A stretch of 64,000 bases of DNA, from positions 62,001-126,000 of the forward strand of contig SADC01001006.1 in NCBI GenBank assembly GCA_004194705.1. The letters are read 5' to 3'. The stretch comes from Ditylenchus dipsaci (lineage: Eukaryota; Nematoda; Chromadorea; Rhabditida; Anguinidae). The position numbers and the translations under genes were made by a program. Shown one piece after another: positions 1 through 11,292 of the stretch. Under the pieces are notes generated by a model, which saw nothing but the letters and a program-made list of their open reading frames with translations, searched no databases and was not told the DNA's origin. The stretch's first letter is position 1; each line of letters starts with the position of its first letter.

Positions 1-557
1 GACTCAGAGGACGAGAATGAGGATGCTGACGATGAACTTTTCAGTAACAGCCAGTCCGGTGTGTACGCTTTGGTCAAGCAAAGAGGAACGTCTTCAGACC
101 ATCAACAACATAAAAGCAACAAGGACGAAAAGTTGGAGGTAAGACTATTTACTTAGACTTAAAATATCTGAAGCAAAGAATCCTTGATCACTATAATTTA
201 TCCGAGGTTTCCGTTTTACTACCTGGATGTCAATTTTTGACCCATAGGTATATGTATAGCTTTCTATACTCATCCAGGGCTTTTTAACTGGTAACTTGAA
301 ATATTTTAAATTTTTTCAAAAATAAAAAGTTTCAAATAGCATCTTGAAGTATGGTCAGGATGAATTTTTATTGGGTGGGACAACCTTAAAGCCCCGGAAC
401 AGCAGAATAAGGATAAAAAACTTAAAATGTTAAAATGGGATTATAGGATGACCTCAAATGGATTGAGAACAATATTCCCAGCTCTCTAGCTGAAGCCCTT
501 ATTGATGAAGATGATGACAAAGAGCAGAGAGAACTGGAAATGTCTAAAATGTTATAA
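1..557 (+). CDS. 3' end of an unidentified acidic protein gene (last two exons)
   Basis: Exon 1-138 is open from the window edge and ends in TTGGAG before a GTAAGA donor. The last exon, 447-557, follows a TTATAG acceptor and ends at TAA (555-557). The phases join (0/0). The 46 codons before the intron are rich in D, E, S and Q, starting DSEDENEDADDELFS. The tail reads DDLKWIENNIPSSLAEALID and then a run of D, E and K residues, ending in SKML. It looks like the C-terminus of an intracellular, possibly nuclear, acidic protein. I do not recognise the family. The 5' part lies outside the window. No AATAAA was seen just after the stop. Confidence 0.6.
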
Positions 558-756
558 GCTACAATACCGTATTGCCGAAAAATTAACGTTATTATATACT
601 TGTCTGTTTTGTTCGTGATACAAATTGTTTTCATTCAAATGTCTTATTCTTACAACAATTTATGCTATTAACACGCTTTTGCTCGAAAAGCAAAAAGTTT
701 CAACATATTGTCTGCTTACGACCTAACTTATTACTGCTGAGTACCAATATAACGGC

Positions 757-947
757 AGTCCCTTAAAAGAACCTGGCATGTGCAAAATTTGAATTGGCGG
801 GGGACACTTCTCTTTGGTCTTGCACTGTACTCTTTTGAGTCGTTTGAAATGACTAGAAAGAGTACAGAATTAGACGAAAGAGAAGTGTCCCCCGCCAATT
901 CAAATTTTGCACATGCCATTGCGCGCAAAAACCATGGTCCTTTAAGT
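757..947. repeat. Foldback MITE
   Basis: Two 46-bp arms (775-820 and 872-917) are near-perfect reverse complements around GGCATGTGCAAAATTTG and GGCGGGGGACACTTCTC. The outer edges are CCTTAAAAG and CTTTAAG. The layout resembles the MITEs at 1702-2051, 20780-21009 and 38052-38302, which also begin and end in TTTAAAGG-like sequence. No coding potential was seen. Confidence 0.75.
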
Positions 948-957
948 TAAACACAGC

Positions 958-1122
958 TACAGTCAAAACTCGATTTAACGGCAAAATCGGAATCCTTGTA
1001 ATAATTGGGACTAGACTGTCAAAACAGAACTGGCAAAGGCTTGAAAAAATGGGTGTAAAAACGTTTCGAACGCGGTAACTTGGTCGGTCCCTTGAATTTC
1101 GTTTAATCGAGTTTTAACTGTA
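958..1122. repeat. TA-bounded pogo/mariner-like MITE
   Basis: The ends are TACAGTCAAAACTCGATTTA and its inverted counterpart TAATCGAGTTTTAACTGTA. The TA dinucleotides at both ends fit the TA target duplication of the Tc1/mariner/pogo superfamily. The CAGT start and the words TCGGAATCC and AAACTCGATTTAACG tie it to the larger copies at 13597-14029, 49518-49949 and 50702-51040. Confidence 0.75.
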
Positions 1123-1260
1123 GTTCCAATAATTTCTCTTTTTAAAGATATCAAGGATACAGTAAATGTAAAAAACATTTACAAAAATATTCGACGAAAT
1201 CAGAATTGCTGTAATTATTTGACACAAATTACAGATGGGAGTGCCGGAAGATTGACTGTA

Positions 1261-1558
1261 TACCGTATATTCTCTATTAATGCCCCTGGGGTATTATTTT
1301 TCAACCCTTTTCGAAGAGGGGGGCATTGTTAGAGAGGGGGGCATTAATAGAGAGGGAGGCATTATTTTTCAACACTTCACCCATCGTTGCAATCAATTAT
1401 TGGTGTCAGAAATTAATACTAGACTTATACTGTCATTTTGACGAGGGGGGCATTATTAGAGAGAGGGGCATTATTTTTCGATCCTCCTCGGAGAGGGGGG
1501 TATTATTAGACAGGGGGGCATTAATAGAGAGGGGGGCATTAATAGAGAATATACGGTA
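1261..1558. repeat. MITE of the TACCGTAT family
   Basis: It begins TACCGTATATTCTCTATTAA and ends with the reverse complement, TTAATAGAGAATATACGGTA. The interior repeats GGGGGGCATTATTAGAGAG several times. The same terminal theme, TACCGTATTTNCTCTAATAA, occurs at 20543, 26540, 29444, 34577, 35131 and 49281, so this is one of the most abundant repeat families in the window. Confidence 0.8.
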
Positions 1559-1701
1559 TTCATTTTTGGGCTAGAAACTTTGAATTGTCTTTACTGTATA
1601 CTTCTATTTAAAGATTTCTGTGTGTTAGTAAAAATCAAAGCATTGGAATTGAGATTTCCGAAAAATTTGAAAAGGGAAATTTTTTAAAACTCTGATGTTT
1701 G

Positions 1702-2051
1702 TTTAAAGGACCCAGCCTCTTCTTTATCATGGCAATTCGAAAGGTTTGAATGCGTGCAGGACCACACAAATTTTGTCAATAATAATTTGGAATTGTTTTT
1801 TACTTGCGCTTATTGTTTAGAAAATAAAAGGGCTGCTGTTGTTCGGACAACTTATTCGACTTTCACTGCTCCACAACTGTCCCTGTCATAATGTAATTTA
1901 TATCGACTAGATTTTTTTTAACATAACCTTTAAAATTTAAAATGAAAACAAAAAATAATTCGAAAAACATTATTGAAAAAATCTGTGTGGTCCCACGCGC
2001 ATTCAAACCTTTGAAATTGCCATGATAAGGAAGAGACAGGGTCCTTTAAGT
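1702..2051. repeat. 350-bp MITE with about 80-bp inverted arms
   Basis: The left arm starts TTTAAAGGACCCAGCCTC and contains TTATCATGGCAATTC and AGGTTTGAATGCG. The right arm is its reverse complement, ending GACAGGGTCCTTTAAG. The arms flank an AT-rich loop that I cannot assign. It sits between the end of the first gene and the epimerase gene. A smaller 13-bp inverted pair, CGGGCAACAGAAT, lies further on at 2187-2199 and 2335-2347. Confidence 0.75.
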
Positions 2052-2575
2052 AAAATTCGTTGTCTTGATTTTCACATGGTATCAATGTATGCTACAGGAC
2101 TTGCCATTCTTGTGCAACTATTTTAGATTTGCTCAAATTATATTGAATTTATTGTTTCATCACCATATCTTTAGTTTAACAGAATCCGGGCAACAGAATA
2201 TTATCGAACATTCATAAAAAAAGTTCTCAAAACATATGCTTTTGTGACTTCTTTCGGATCAAACAACAAATCTTGTTGATTTTTTGTTGTTATTTTTTTT
2301 CATTAATTTCTCGATAAATAAATACCGGGGTAAAATTCTGTTGCCCGCAGTCTCTCTTACCGAATAAAAAGGTCTGGTCGAAAAGAATTTAAGCTTCAAA
2401 GATATGAGCAAAATTTAAAAATATTGCACGAAATGGCGAATTCTCCACCTGTTTTGTAAAAACTGGTAATTTTAATAAAGATTTTTTTATGTGATCTCAA
2501 CACATTAAAATCAAGTTATCAACACTATCAATTTTTGAAAACCTTTTAATTATACATATTATTCACATACTGAAA

Positions 2576-2596
2576 TTCCAGATGAAATGAACGGGT
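2576..2596 (+). promoter_or_regulatory. Probable 5' splice-acceptor (trans-splice) site and tiny upstream ORF of hse-5
   Basis: TTCCAG at 2576-2581 lies 15 bases before the inferred start ATG at 2597. An ATG at 2582 is followed at once by AAA and TGA, so it could only encode two residues and is out of frame with the main start. In nematodes an acceptor just before the first coding exon often receives a spliced leader. That is an inference; a 5' non-coding exon is equally possible. Confidence 0.4.
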
Positions 2597-5500
2597 ATGT
2601 TTCGACTAAAAAGATATGCAACCATCGCAGCTATCTTGCTAGGCATTTTCGTATTTGTTATGCTGTTTTTTAAGAAAACTCAGGAAAAAAGTAATAGTAG
2701 TCAAGTGTTGCCTCTCACAGATTGTTCAGCAGCTAGTAAGGTTGAAAGCAGGAAAATAAAATGTATTGTGGACGGGAGGACAAGTTTGCAGTGCTTAAAA
2801 GAGAAAGATGACATATACTTACCTTTCAAGTTCATCAAAAAGGTTCGAATTTGGGGGAATGGATTTTTTTATTTTAAAGCTGACCTTTTCAGCAATTTGA
2901 CGTGTCAGGAAAACTGAAACAAGGTCTGGCGACTGACTAAAAAAATTGTGCAAACAAAACATATTTACGATTTAGATGACATTTTTGAGTATTTTACGTC
3001 ATACTCCAAAGTTATGGTGCCTGAGTCAAACACCTACAACGTGTTTGGACCATTTGGACATTTTGGTAAACACTAACATGAGAACCTAGCGAACTGGTTT
3101 TTCACTCGTAAATTAGAGTTTGGTCTCATTTGATAGCCAGTATGCTACTTTCAATCAAATTCGTTGAGATCTCGTGCCCAAGTTGGGATGAAAAGGCTAG
3201 TAAAGAATTGAAATATCACATTGGGCTTTATAACTAGGTCACAGGTTCGAATACTACTGGGTGCACATCTTATTTTCACCGACTTTTATTCAGAAGTTTG
3301 GGTGTCAAGGATCATCAGTTTCTTAGCTATCTAGCAAAATTATTAGAACAGGGAAAATTAAAAAATTACAGTAAAAAAATGTGTACCCAATAGCAACCTG
3401 TGACTCAGAAATCCCGTTCTAAAATTCGAAAATGCCTTGGTCCCCGTGTGGTTTTTCAATATTTTACTGGCCTTCTCATCCTTTTTGGGTGAAAACTTTT
3501 TGCCCTATGGGCACGATATCTCAAAGAATTTTATTGAAAGTCGCATGCTGGCTATCCAATGAGACCAAACTCTAATTTAAGATTGAAAACAAGCTCACGA
3601 GGTTCCCTTGCACGTAATTTTTTTTACATTTTTCGAAATTTGCTTTATATTTAGCTACCTACAATGTAGAGACCAGAGATCGAGGTGTTTAGCGATTTCA
3701 TTGTAGAAAGTGTTCGGAAAATTATTTATTTATATTAACAGTTCGTTGCATAAATGCTCAATACGGAGTGCCTATGTCTACCCAATGGGATACGACCCCT
3801 TATTTTTATCCTATACAGGTAGCTTGATATCCGATATAAACTTTTGATCACAAGTAATTTCATTTATTAGATTGCCCAATTTGCACTACAGCACTACAGT
3901 CGGAATAGAACAGGTTTATTTAAAAAATTTTTTAATCAGATTTCGAACCAATTCTAAATTCAGAAGAAGAGCCCAAAATCCATATTGTCGATATCTTGTC
4001 TAGTAACACTAAATTATCCCAAGAAACCAGGCAGAAAAAGTTCAGAAAGGATGGTTTTCTGAATGCCAAATTTGATGGAGACCTAGGTTCAAAGTTATAA
4101 AGTTATGTTAATTCTTTGATTAATTCATTTTAGAGAATAACGTACAGGTGGCTATCCCTCTTAACAACCAAAGAGATTTGTCTGTACTTTTGTTTTCCTG
4201 GAAGCCTCTTTCTACAGATACATGGTGAGTCAATAATATTTTAAGCAGAAGAGGTTTTTTTCTCAGTTAAAACTTTAAGGCAGTACAATCGAGTTCCCAT
4301 GACTCTACATACCCAAAAGTCTATTTTCACACTGACTAAAACATTTTCATAGAGATGGCCATGGCAAGTGACGGAAATCTTGTCCCGTCCTGAAGGGTTT
4401 TCATCCCGGATTCCGTCCCAGAAAAAAATTCCAGTTTTTCCGTCCCGGAACAAACTATTCATTCCTGTCCTGTCCCACTAGAAAATTTAAGCTGAAAATC
4501 CGGGATGAGATGGGACGTACCGTACCGCCCGACGCAAATTTGGCCATTTTTTCGTCATGGATTCCAGACCCGGAAAATTTTTGACTTTGTCCCAACTCGG
4601 CGTCCCGTCCCAAAAATTTTTAAAGTAAATTTTGTGCCGTCCTGTCCCGAAATAGGTCATTTGGCATCTCTACATTTTCAGGCCAATTTTCGACATAATT
4701 CATCAGTTTTGTTTGTATGGTTCGGTCCAAGGAACTCTGCGATTTTGCCACTTTAAATTAAAGTTATGGTGAGCTGACATTGTTTTCATAAGGTTCCATA
4801 ATTGCAGAATTGAAAAAAGTGTTAGAATCAGAATTTTTGTAATATTTGGGAGCGAGTTGTTAAAACGGAGCTTGAAAAATCAATCTAAAAAAGTGTTGGA
4901 GTCAGGAATAAATAAATTATTGGATGCGCTTGGTTTTATCGGGACTCAACTGCATTGCCTAATTTCCAAATACAGAGCTTTTCATTATAATAATATAGCT
5001 GTATAAGGTTTTGTAGGTTTTCTTTGCAATTATTAAATGTGTCCACCTCCAAACACATTACCTTAAACTACAAACACACTGATGATGATCGGTGTTTATG
5101 GCAAGATGATGAGCCTGAAGACTATTTACAACAGCAGAAAAAAGATTCACAAAAACAAGTTTGACTAAATTTTTAGCAATTTTTTCTATCTTTGTCTTTA
5201 CAGCTAGTATTCACCTCTTCACTCGGTCAGTTTTCAAATACAAGTGGGTTTCAAAATGTGGTGCTCGACTCAGTGGTAGAGACTTCAAAAGCATTTTCCT
5301 TGCTTTCCTGCAGCACAAAAGATCACTGTTCTGTTGTTTTGAAGACAGGTTCATATCAAGGAAAAATATTTTTCAGAATAAAGATTATTTTCCACAGGGG
5401 ATGTCATGTTCGTGTCATTGACTTTCCACGGACCCTTAGAGATTCGTTTACCTGTAAAGCAGCAATCCACTGCACATTATGACCAATTCCTTAACAGGTA

Positions 5501-8500
5501 AAAATTTGAACTATTATGAATCTAATATTTTAAAATTAGTTGTGACTGGTTTCTAAAAAGTCAAAATGCTGAGGGCGGTTGGGCTGTTCCTGTAGAAAGG
5601 TATCGTGCTTACATAAATTTTTATGCGTGACATTTTAACAGAAACTAGTTTTTAGGACTATCGCTGATGACCGACTTGTTTTGAAAGCGGGATGGCATAG
5701 GTATGACAACAATATATGTTTCAAAAAAAATTGAAAATTAAGTGCGATGGCTCAAGGACATGCTATAAGTGTACTAGTAAGAGGCTACCATCTAACTAGG
5801 AGAACAGAATTTGTGGATAGCGTGCAAAAAGCTTTGAAACTGTTTACAAAGGTACTTGTTTTTTTACTTAATTTTTAGGCCGCCCAGTCAAGTCTCTCTA
5901 TGACGCCATCCCTCATGTTTATTTCACAATCGAAGAACTTAAAAACCCGGATAATTTAACAGAGGAAAATACAACAACCGCGTGTTCAAAAATGGTAATT
6001 CAAACCGAAGGCTGAAAAAAGAAACAAAAAGAGAGAAGATATCTAAGACCAGAGTAAAGGATCACAGCCATACTTGCACGGGCGCCGGCGCCGATTTTTT
6101 TAAGAGGCCGGCGCCGGCGCCCTTGTGTATTTACAAAACCGGCGCCGGCGCCCGTTTTTTTCATGGCTGGCGCCGGCGCCCTTAATTTGTTAAAAATACA
6201 CCTATTTTTTTATTTTTTAAAATTTATATTTTTTATATATACAGACTGTATAATACAGTACATTTTTATATATACAGACGATGTAAAACAGTATATTTAT
6301 TACTCTCTGTCTGTCTAAAGATCTTTTCTGGAAATTGTTTGTAGAAGCCGCTAGCATGATCGGCATTTCAATTGTAGTTGATGAAACCATGGACTTATTA
6401 GTGGGCGACGAAAAAGAAAGATCAAAAGAAGAAGTACAACTTTATCTTAAAGAGCTGGCTGCTGAGTTCAGAAACAAGAGCACGTAATCTATTTTAAATT
6501 TTTTTTATGGGATGGTTTTTAATACAGTTATACCTCAGCTCGTTTATAGCACAAAACCTGTACCATATTTTTGTCCGTAAAAGTAAAAACTTTTTAAAAC
6601 AAAAAATTTGTTTTGTTTGATTTATTAATAGAATAAAACCCTATCTGGCGCCGGCGCCGGCGCCGAAATTTTGAAAAGCCTAGCGCCGGCGTCGGCGCCG
6701 GCGCCCTAATTACACCCTGGCGCCCCTGGCGCCGCCTGCGGCGCCGGCGCCGACGCCGTTTTTCCCAAACGTGCAAGTATGATCACAGCATAAACAATGA
6801 AGGTAGCCAGGATTTTTAAAACCGATTGCTGAAAAAAAAACTACCGTGTTTTCAAAAAATGACAATTCAACAGTAGATAATTCCAAACCGGATAGTTCAA
6901 CAGAATGTCATCCAGCAACGGATAATTAAAAACGCGTAAAAACTGAACAATAACTATTACAAAAACCGGATAATTCAACATAGCAACATTCAACAGTCGG
7001 ATATTTCAAGGTGCGACACTTTTTAGCCCAATTTTTAACCACCTTTTGACAAAATTGATACGCCAGTCTAGTCCGAAATATCGTAGGGATTCCGATTTTA
7101 GCAGTCAAATCACTTTGCCAACAATATTCTCGTTAAAACGCCAGCTCTTTTGAAAAATAGGTTATTTGAAAATTGGACTAAAGGAGATTTCGGACCCTAG
7201 ACGGGAACGAACTTGAGAGGTGGCATTATAGAAGGTCTAGACTGTAATACAGTCACTGTATCAACCCACTTTAGCAAGCATCTGAAGGTGGTGTTTTAAA
7301 TGAACTGTTCGGATATCCTTGGTAATAATGTTATATAACATTAACAGCCTTTTTTATTGTTATGAAATAAGGTATGAAGAATATCCTACTACTCCAGGAA
7401 CATTTGTTTTGAATGGATTCTTGTATTCATTGATAGGTAATTTCGTAATTTTTTCGTATATTTATTAAATAGGTAAGTTTTAGGACTACATGATGCGTCA
7501 GCCATTGAGCAATTAAAAACAGAAGCGGAATCACTATTTTTCAAAGGAGTGGAATCGTAAGTGAACTTTTGATTATATATTAGATCTTATATGGGTACTG
7601 GAAAAGAATAAGCTATAATTTTAACACTCAGTAAGCCGAGGCCACGGATTTTGTTAATTTTGTTCTGTTAATTTTGTTAATTTTGTTAATTTTTGATGTG
7701 TATGTGCCTCAGCAGCTTTTTTTTTTAAATCCAAATCACAAAACAAAGTTTTAAAAAGATGCTTGGTTGACGAAAAATAACCTAAATATGGTTTTTTTCT
7801 GTCAACATCTTCAATGACTACTTTCCTACTTTAGCTCATGTCACTAACAAGGGAACCTCGCGAACTTGTTTTTTACTCGCCCAGGAGAGTTTGGTCTCAT
7901 TAGATCGGAATCTCGGTCCCATAGGTTCAAAAGTTCGGACACGGACAAAATTTGCTCGCGCCAAAATTTGCTCGGACCGAAATTTGCTCGCGGCCAAAAT
8001 TTGCTCGCGCCAAAATTTGCTCGCGGTCAAAATTTGCTCGCGGCCAAAATTTGCTCGCGCCAAAATTTGCTCGGACCGAAATTTGCTCGGCCATAATTTG
8101 CTCGGACAAAATTTGCTCAGCCATAATTTGCTCGGGTTTAAATTTTTTTCTCAGTGTTCCAGATTTACCCTTAATGGTCTAGATCTGTCTGACATGGTAT
8201 AGCATCAGCCTAAATGGTGCTGCACAATTACCATATAACTCGAAACACAAGATGTATGATTTTAGAGTTTACTGTTGTTGTTTTAAGGAATACTAGCTGA
8301 TTGGTTTTAGATGCCCATATAGATCTTCACGTAACAGCTTCAAGAACTTTAGACGATGGTTGCAGCGAATCTAAGCAAAGTGCTCTCAGAAAACAAGTCA
8401 GAAGAGAACGAGTCAAGCAACAAATTCCATTGGTTCAAGCAAACTGAGTGCACACGTGTACTTTCCGCATGAGTTCAAATGCTACGATGATGCCAAGACT

Positions 8501-10960
8501 GAGCTGTTTCTCTTGGCTGGCTCAGGAGAGAATATGCTTGATCCTGATAGGTAATCAGACTTGTGACGTCTTGCGTGATTCACTATTTGTTTGTTCATTA
8601 CAGGGTGATGATCTTCAGGCGTGCTTCGAGCCTTGACTGGGCTGTCGAAATAGCCAATATTCATCTGGACGGGACTTTCTCCATCACTTTCCTTTCATAT
8701 ATCTCAAATTGGCTTACTTTTTTTATATAGGTCTACGCAGTCTTAGCTAAGAAGAAAACTGTGAATGGAGCCGGAGCGATCATACTTATGAGCAGTGTAT
8801 CCGTGGTCAGCAAGCATTTAAGAAAAGAAGGTAATGCCAAGAAGCAGACAAGAGGATTCTCGCTCTGGTGGAGCTTCATGGAACAAGAAGTTTAACAAGA
8901 AGGATCATTGATGTGTTGAAAAAATTGTTAAAACCTCTCAGTTTTTCGTTATTTGTCTCAGATGTATGAATAAAAACGGTTGTTGTAGTTCATTTTAGGA
9001 AAGTCAACTGTGCTCTCTTTTACCACCAGATAATTATTCCACCTGTTCGTCTTGGCAAAATTATGTATGATAGTTAATTATTACCATTATGTGAATTAAA
9101 AACACCACTGTGGACGGCCTAAAACGGGGGGTTTTTCGGCACATTTTTTTAAGTCTAATTTTCTGCCATCTTTGCGAACTAATATCAGATATTTTTGCGG
9201 AACCTTCAAGTACACCAAGTCTTGGCTTTCTTTTAAGCACAAACACGTATAATCAAAGTGACTTCTAAAAAAAATTTCTTTGCCATCCAAATTGGTGATG
9301 GTGGATTTTAGCCTGAATTTAAGGTGGATTTTTGTGTTGAAGTCCACTTTTCTGGCAATGCCTTTTCTGCCAGGTGGGGTAGGTAAATGTCCAGTTAGGG
9401 TGGGTAGGTAGCCAGATAGGAAATTTAAGTGTTCAGGTGGAATCTCTACAGTCAAACTTTGATATAACGTACACCCTGGGGTTCAGGTCAGGTGTACGTT
9501 ATAGTAGGCGAAATAGGTGAGGGTTGGCGAGGTAGGCGAGGATAGGCGAGGTAAGCAAAAATAGGTGACGATAAGCAAGGGTAGGCGAGGATAGGCGAGG
9601 TAGAGTAGGTGGGTTCACAGGTAGGGTGGATGATCTACCCTAACCATTAATGTACTCGAACGATTAATCTGCCCGAGCTGCTAATATACATGAACTACTA
9701 ATGTTCCCGAACCAGAGGAATAGTGCCCGAAGCGCTAATATTCCCGGACAGCATAGGCGCCTGCAAACCCTAGTCAACTCACTAGTTCTCTAGATCATTG
9801 AAGATGGTTTGGGATCATTAAGGCCTAATCTAGACGATTAAGAATGTATTTCGTCACTCGAGGTTAGATCTGGAACATTAAGTAAAGACCTACCATAGCA
9901 AATTATGGCCGAGCAAATTTTGTCCGAGCAAATTATGGCCGAGCAAATTATGGCCGAGCAAATTTTGGCCGCGAGCAAATTTTGTCACGTACCGTCAAAA
10001 GTTGAGGTAAGAAGTCCACTAAAGTATTGAAATACCAAGGCATTTTTCTAATCTGGAGAGGGAAACATAGGTGACAGGTTCAAATACCACTGAGTGTACT
10101 CTTATTTTTTTACGCCAATTTTTTAAAATTTCACTTTGCGCTAATAACTTTTAAGATAGCTAAAAGCATGAGGACCATTTTGGCACCAAACATGTGAATA
10201 AAAGTGGGAAAAAATAGTAGTATTTGAACCTGTGACCTAATCCGTGCGTACATAAAGCCCCTCTTTATATTGAAAAACTTTACGAGCATTCTTATTCCAA
10301 CTTTCAAGCCTATAGGCCCGAGATCTAAACGGATTTGATTTAAAGTCACACACTGGCTATCTAATGAGACTTAATCTCCTGGGCGAGTGATCAGTCATTA
10401 TAAAAATGTACACATAAATGGGTAATTTTACTATCAAAAACATCAAAAGGTGTGGAAAAAGCTAGCCAACGGCCCATACAATCAAAATCTATCACTGTCT
10501 TCTAGAGTTACGGGATCATCGAGAGTAAACTGCGTGTATGTTTTAAAAACCTTTTATTTAGACTAAAATTATTCCTGCCGTTGTATGACACTGGAGCGGG
10601 TTCTGTCTATGATCTGAGGCATTTGGGACTAAAAACTGCTCCTAACTTAGCCAGATGGGACTAGTGAGCTAATTTTTAACCAATAATTTTTTTAAAATTT
10701 AACATTAGTAAATTTAGTCATGCTGTGCACATTTACCTGCTCAAATGGCTCTTTAACATTACTGGTGACAAGTTCTTCAACGATGTAGCCGATCGGTATC
10801 TTTTAAAGGTATTTTAGTATTCAAAAAAAACCTATTTGCATTACAGTTGGGCTGGTTATGCACACGGGAAAAGAGCCAAACACAATTGATCTCACTTCTT
10901 ACTCTAGTATCACTTTCTCAGCTGGTTGTGCCATTTTTTGTGCCATTGTTTTTTTTATAA
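2597..10960 (+). CDS. hse-5: D-glucuronyl C5-epimerase (heparosan-N-sulfate-glucuronate 5-epimerase), 19 exons
   Basis: The enzyme converts D-glucuronate to L-iduronate in heparan sulfate, in the Golgi. Exons: 2597-2842, 2893-2923, 2976-3065, 3742-3818, 3871-3913, 3940-4086, 4134-4224, 5017-5158, 5204-5348, 5398-5497, 5540-5599, 5656-5700, 5743-5851, 7275-7321, 7372-7436, 7484-7556, 10562-10663, 10718-10808, 10847-10960. All phases fit, giving 605 aa; human GLCE is of similar length. Residues 7-27 form a type II signal anchor. Family hallmarks are [60 protein letters not shown] and [15 protein letters not shown] followed by APNLARWDY. The middle region (exons 6-8) is divergent. The last exon adds a hydrophobic tail of about 37 residues absent from the vertebrate enzyme; if the last intron is retained, a TAG at 10815-10817 ends the protein soon after RYLLK. 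Introns 3, 7, 13 and 16 hold transposons. Confidence 0.93.
3080..3607. repeat. Foldback MITE in hse-5 intron 3, related to the 7.85-10.4 kb element
   Basis: The inverted ends read GAGAACCTAGCGAACTGG and, from the other side, GGGAACCTCGTGAGCTTG. Both are followed by AATTAGAGTTTGGTCTCATT and a GATAGCCAG word. The same terminal words open the larger element in intron 16. The interior has GGTCACAGGTTCGAATAC, a tRNA B-box-like word, and TGCCTTGGTCCCC, which recurs all over the window. Confidence 0.75.
4350..4672. mobile_element. hAT-type non-autonomous element with 8-bp target duplication
   Basis: The ends are TAGAGATGG and GGCATCTCTA. The flanks CATTTTCA at 4342-4349 and 4673-4680 are identical 8-bp direct repeats, the hAT signature. 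The interior is filled with CCCGTCC/GGGACGG words. It lies in hse-5 intron 7 and is a relative of 18011-18682. Confidence 0.88.
6069..6781. mobile_element. hAT-type element packed with GGCGCC palindromes
   Basis: The ends are CATACTTGCACG and CGTGCAAGTATG. The flanks ATCACAGC at 6061-6068 and 6782-6789 match exactly (8-bp target duplication). Both sides carry arrays of GGCGCCGGCGCC, extreme G/C content in an AT-rich intron. Between them, about 6351-6487 (+) is open and ends in TAA; it contains [19 protein letters not shown], which could be a scrap of a hAT transposase just before its dimerisation domain, but that is a guess. It lies in hse-5 intron 13. Confidence 0.88.
6860..7250. repeat. Decayed pogo-like MITE and GGATAATTCAACA repeats
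   Basis: Words such as CCGGATAATTCAACA and GGATAGTTCAACA recur from 6860 to 6990. Sequence resembling the inner part of the 13597 MITE follows (GACACTTTTTAGCCCAATTTT, GGATTCCGATTTT, CGGACCCTAGACGGGAACGA). This fills the rest of hse-5 intron 13. A small TTAATTTTG simple repeat lies further on at 7640-7697. Confidence 0.5.
7945..8140. repeat. 16-17 bp tandem array, inverted partner at 9895-9985
   Basis: About twelve copies of AAAATTTGCTCG are separated by CGCGGCC, GACCG or CAGCC. The partner array at 9895-9985 has the reverse complement, GAGCAAATTATGGCC and GAGCAAATTTTGGCC. The pair forms the inner arms of the 7.85-10.4 kb element. Open frames across it are repeat artefacts. Confidence 0.85.
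8309..8893 (+). pseudogene. Decayed MULE-like transposase fragment
   Basis: Three open stretches follow each other in different frames. 8309-8446 has [14 protein letters not shown] and a basic [12 protein letters not shown]. 8450-8551 has [20 protein letters not shown] and [11 protein letters not shown]. 8604-8893 has [24 protein letters not shown] and, after an intron-like AT-rich stretch, VYAVLAKK. The order FxRxSSxDW, then (L)DGTF, then QxYAVLA resembles the start of the MULE DDE domain, where the Asp of DGTF is the first catalytic residue. Frame breaks and the absence of the later catalytic residues mark it as dead. Family assignment is by motif only. Confidence 0.5.
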
Positions 10961-11183
10961 TAAGTTTGAGATATTTTTCGACGGTTAAAAAAATGAAAAT
11001 TAATTTTCACACTTTGCGGCACAAAAGTAGCGCCAAAAATTGTTCATCAAAGAGTTGATAAGATTAAAATGTCTATTTGTGTGAACAGATGTCTATGGAT
11101 TCCAAACAAAAACATAGATATTTATTTAGACACATTTGTTTTCACAATGATTTTTTAAAAATTATTCGTTCATGAATAAGCAT

Positions 11184-11189
11184 AATAAA
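11184..11189 (+). terminator. Polyadenylation signal AATAAA downstream of hse-5
   Basis: AATAAA lies about 225 bases after the inferred hse-5 stop, on the same strand, in AT-rich sequence without other features. It is the first canonical hexamer I see in that position. Confidence 0.4.
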
Positions 11190-11292
11190 AGTTTTAATTT
11201 ATAAAAACATCGGTTGATCAGCTCTAGGATCCACGTGTAACTAAATAAAAACTAAGAATAATATGGTATTTCAATTTTTTTTGCGACGCAAC

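Larger units (their letters stand above)
7848..10400. mobile_element. 2.5-kb foldback element with MULE-like content in hse-5 intron 16
   Basis: The left end has GGGAACCTCGCGAACTTG, CTCGCCCAGGAGAGTTTGG and TCTCATTAGAT. The right end near 10400 has the inverse words ATCTAATGAGAC and TCTCCTGGGCGAG. Inverted CAAATTTTGGCCGCGAGCAA-type arrays lie just inside both ends. Between the arms lie a decayed transposase (8309-8893) and AGGCGAGGT minisatellites (9480-9625). The terminal words match the short element at 3080-3607, so that MITE is likely its non-autonomous derivative. The exact right end is unclear because the arm has diverged. The 119-codon minus ORF inside, 9096-9455, has no recognisable features. 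Confidence 0.65.

Noticed and set aside
5879..5993. Exon-like frame with [21 protein letters not shown] in hse-5 intron 13
   Set aside because: The conserved protein needs exon 13 (5743-5851) joined directly to 7275; inserting this frame breaks phase, and its end overlaps GGATAATT repeats found again at 6817-6990.
7940..8140. Regular short repeats resembling a CRISPR array
   Set aside because: Units are 16-17 bp with variable 4-6 base linkers, no unique spacers, no cas genes, and a eukaryotic context; this is a minisatellite.
9096..9455. 119-codon minus-strand ORF
   Set aside because: Lies inside the foldback element in an hse-5 intron, has no domain, and overlaps AGGTGGG-type repeats.
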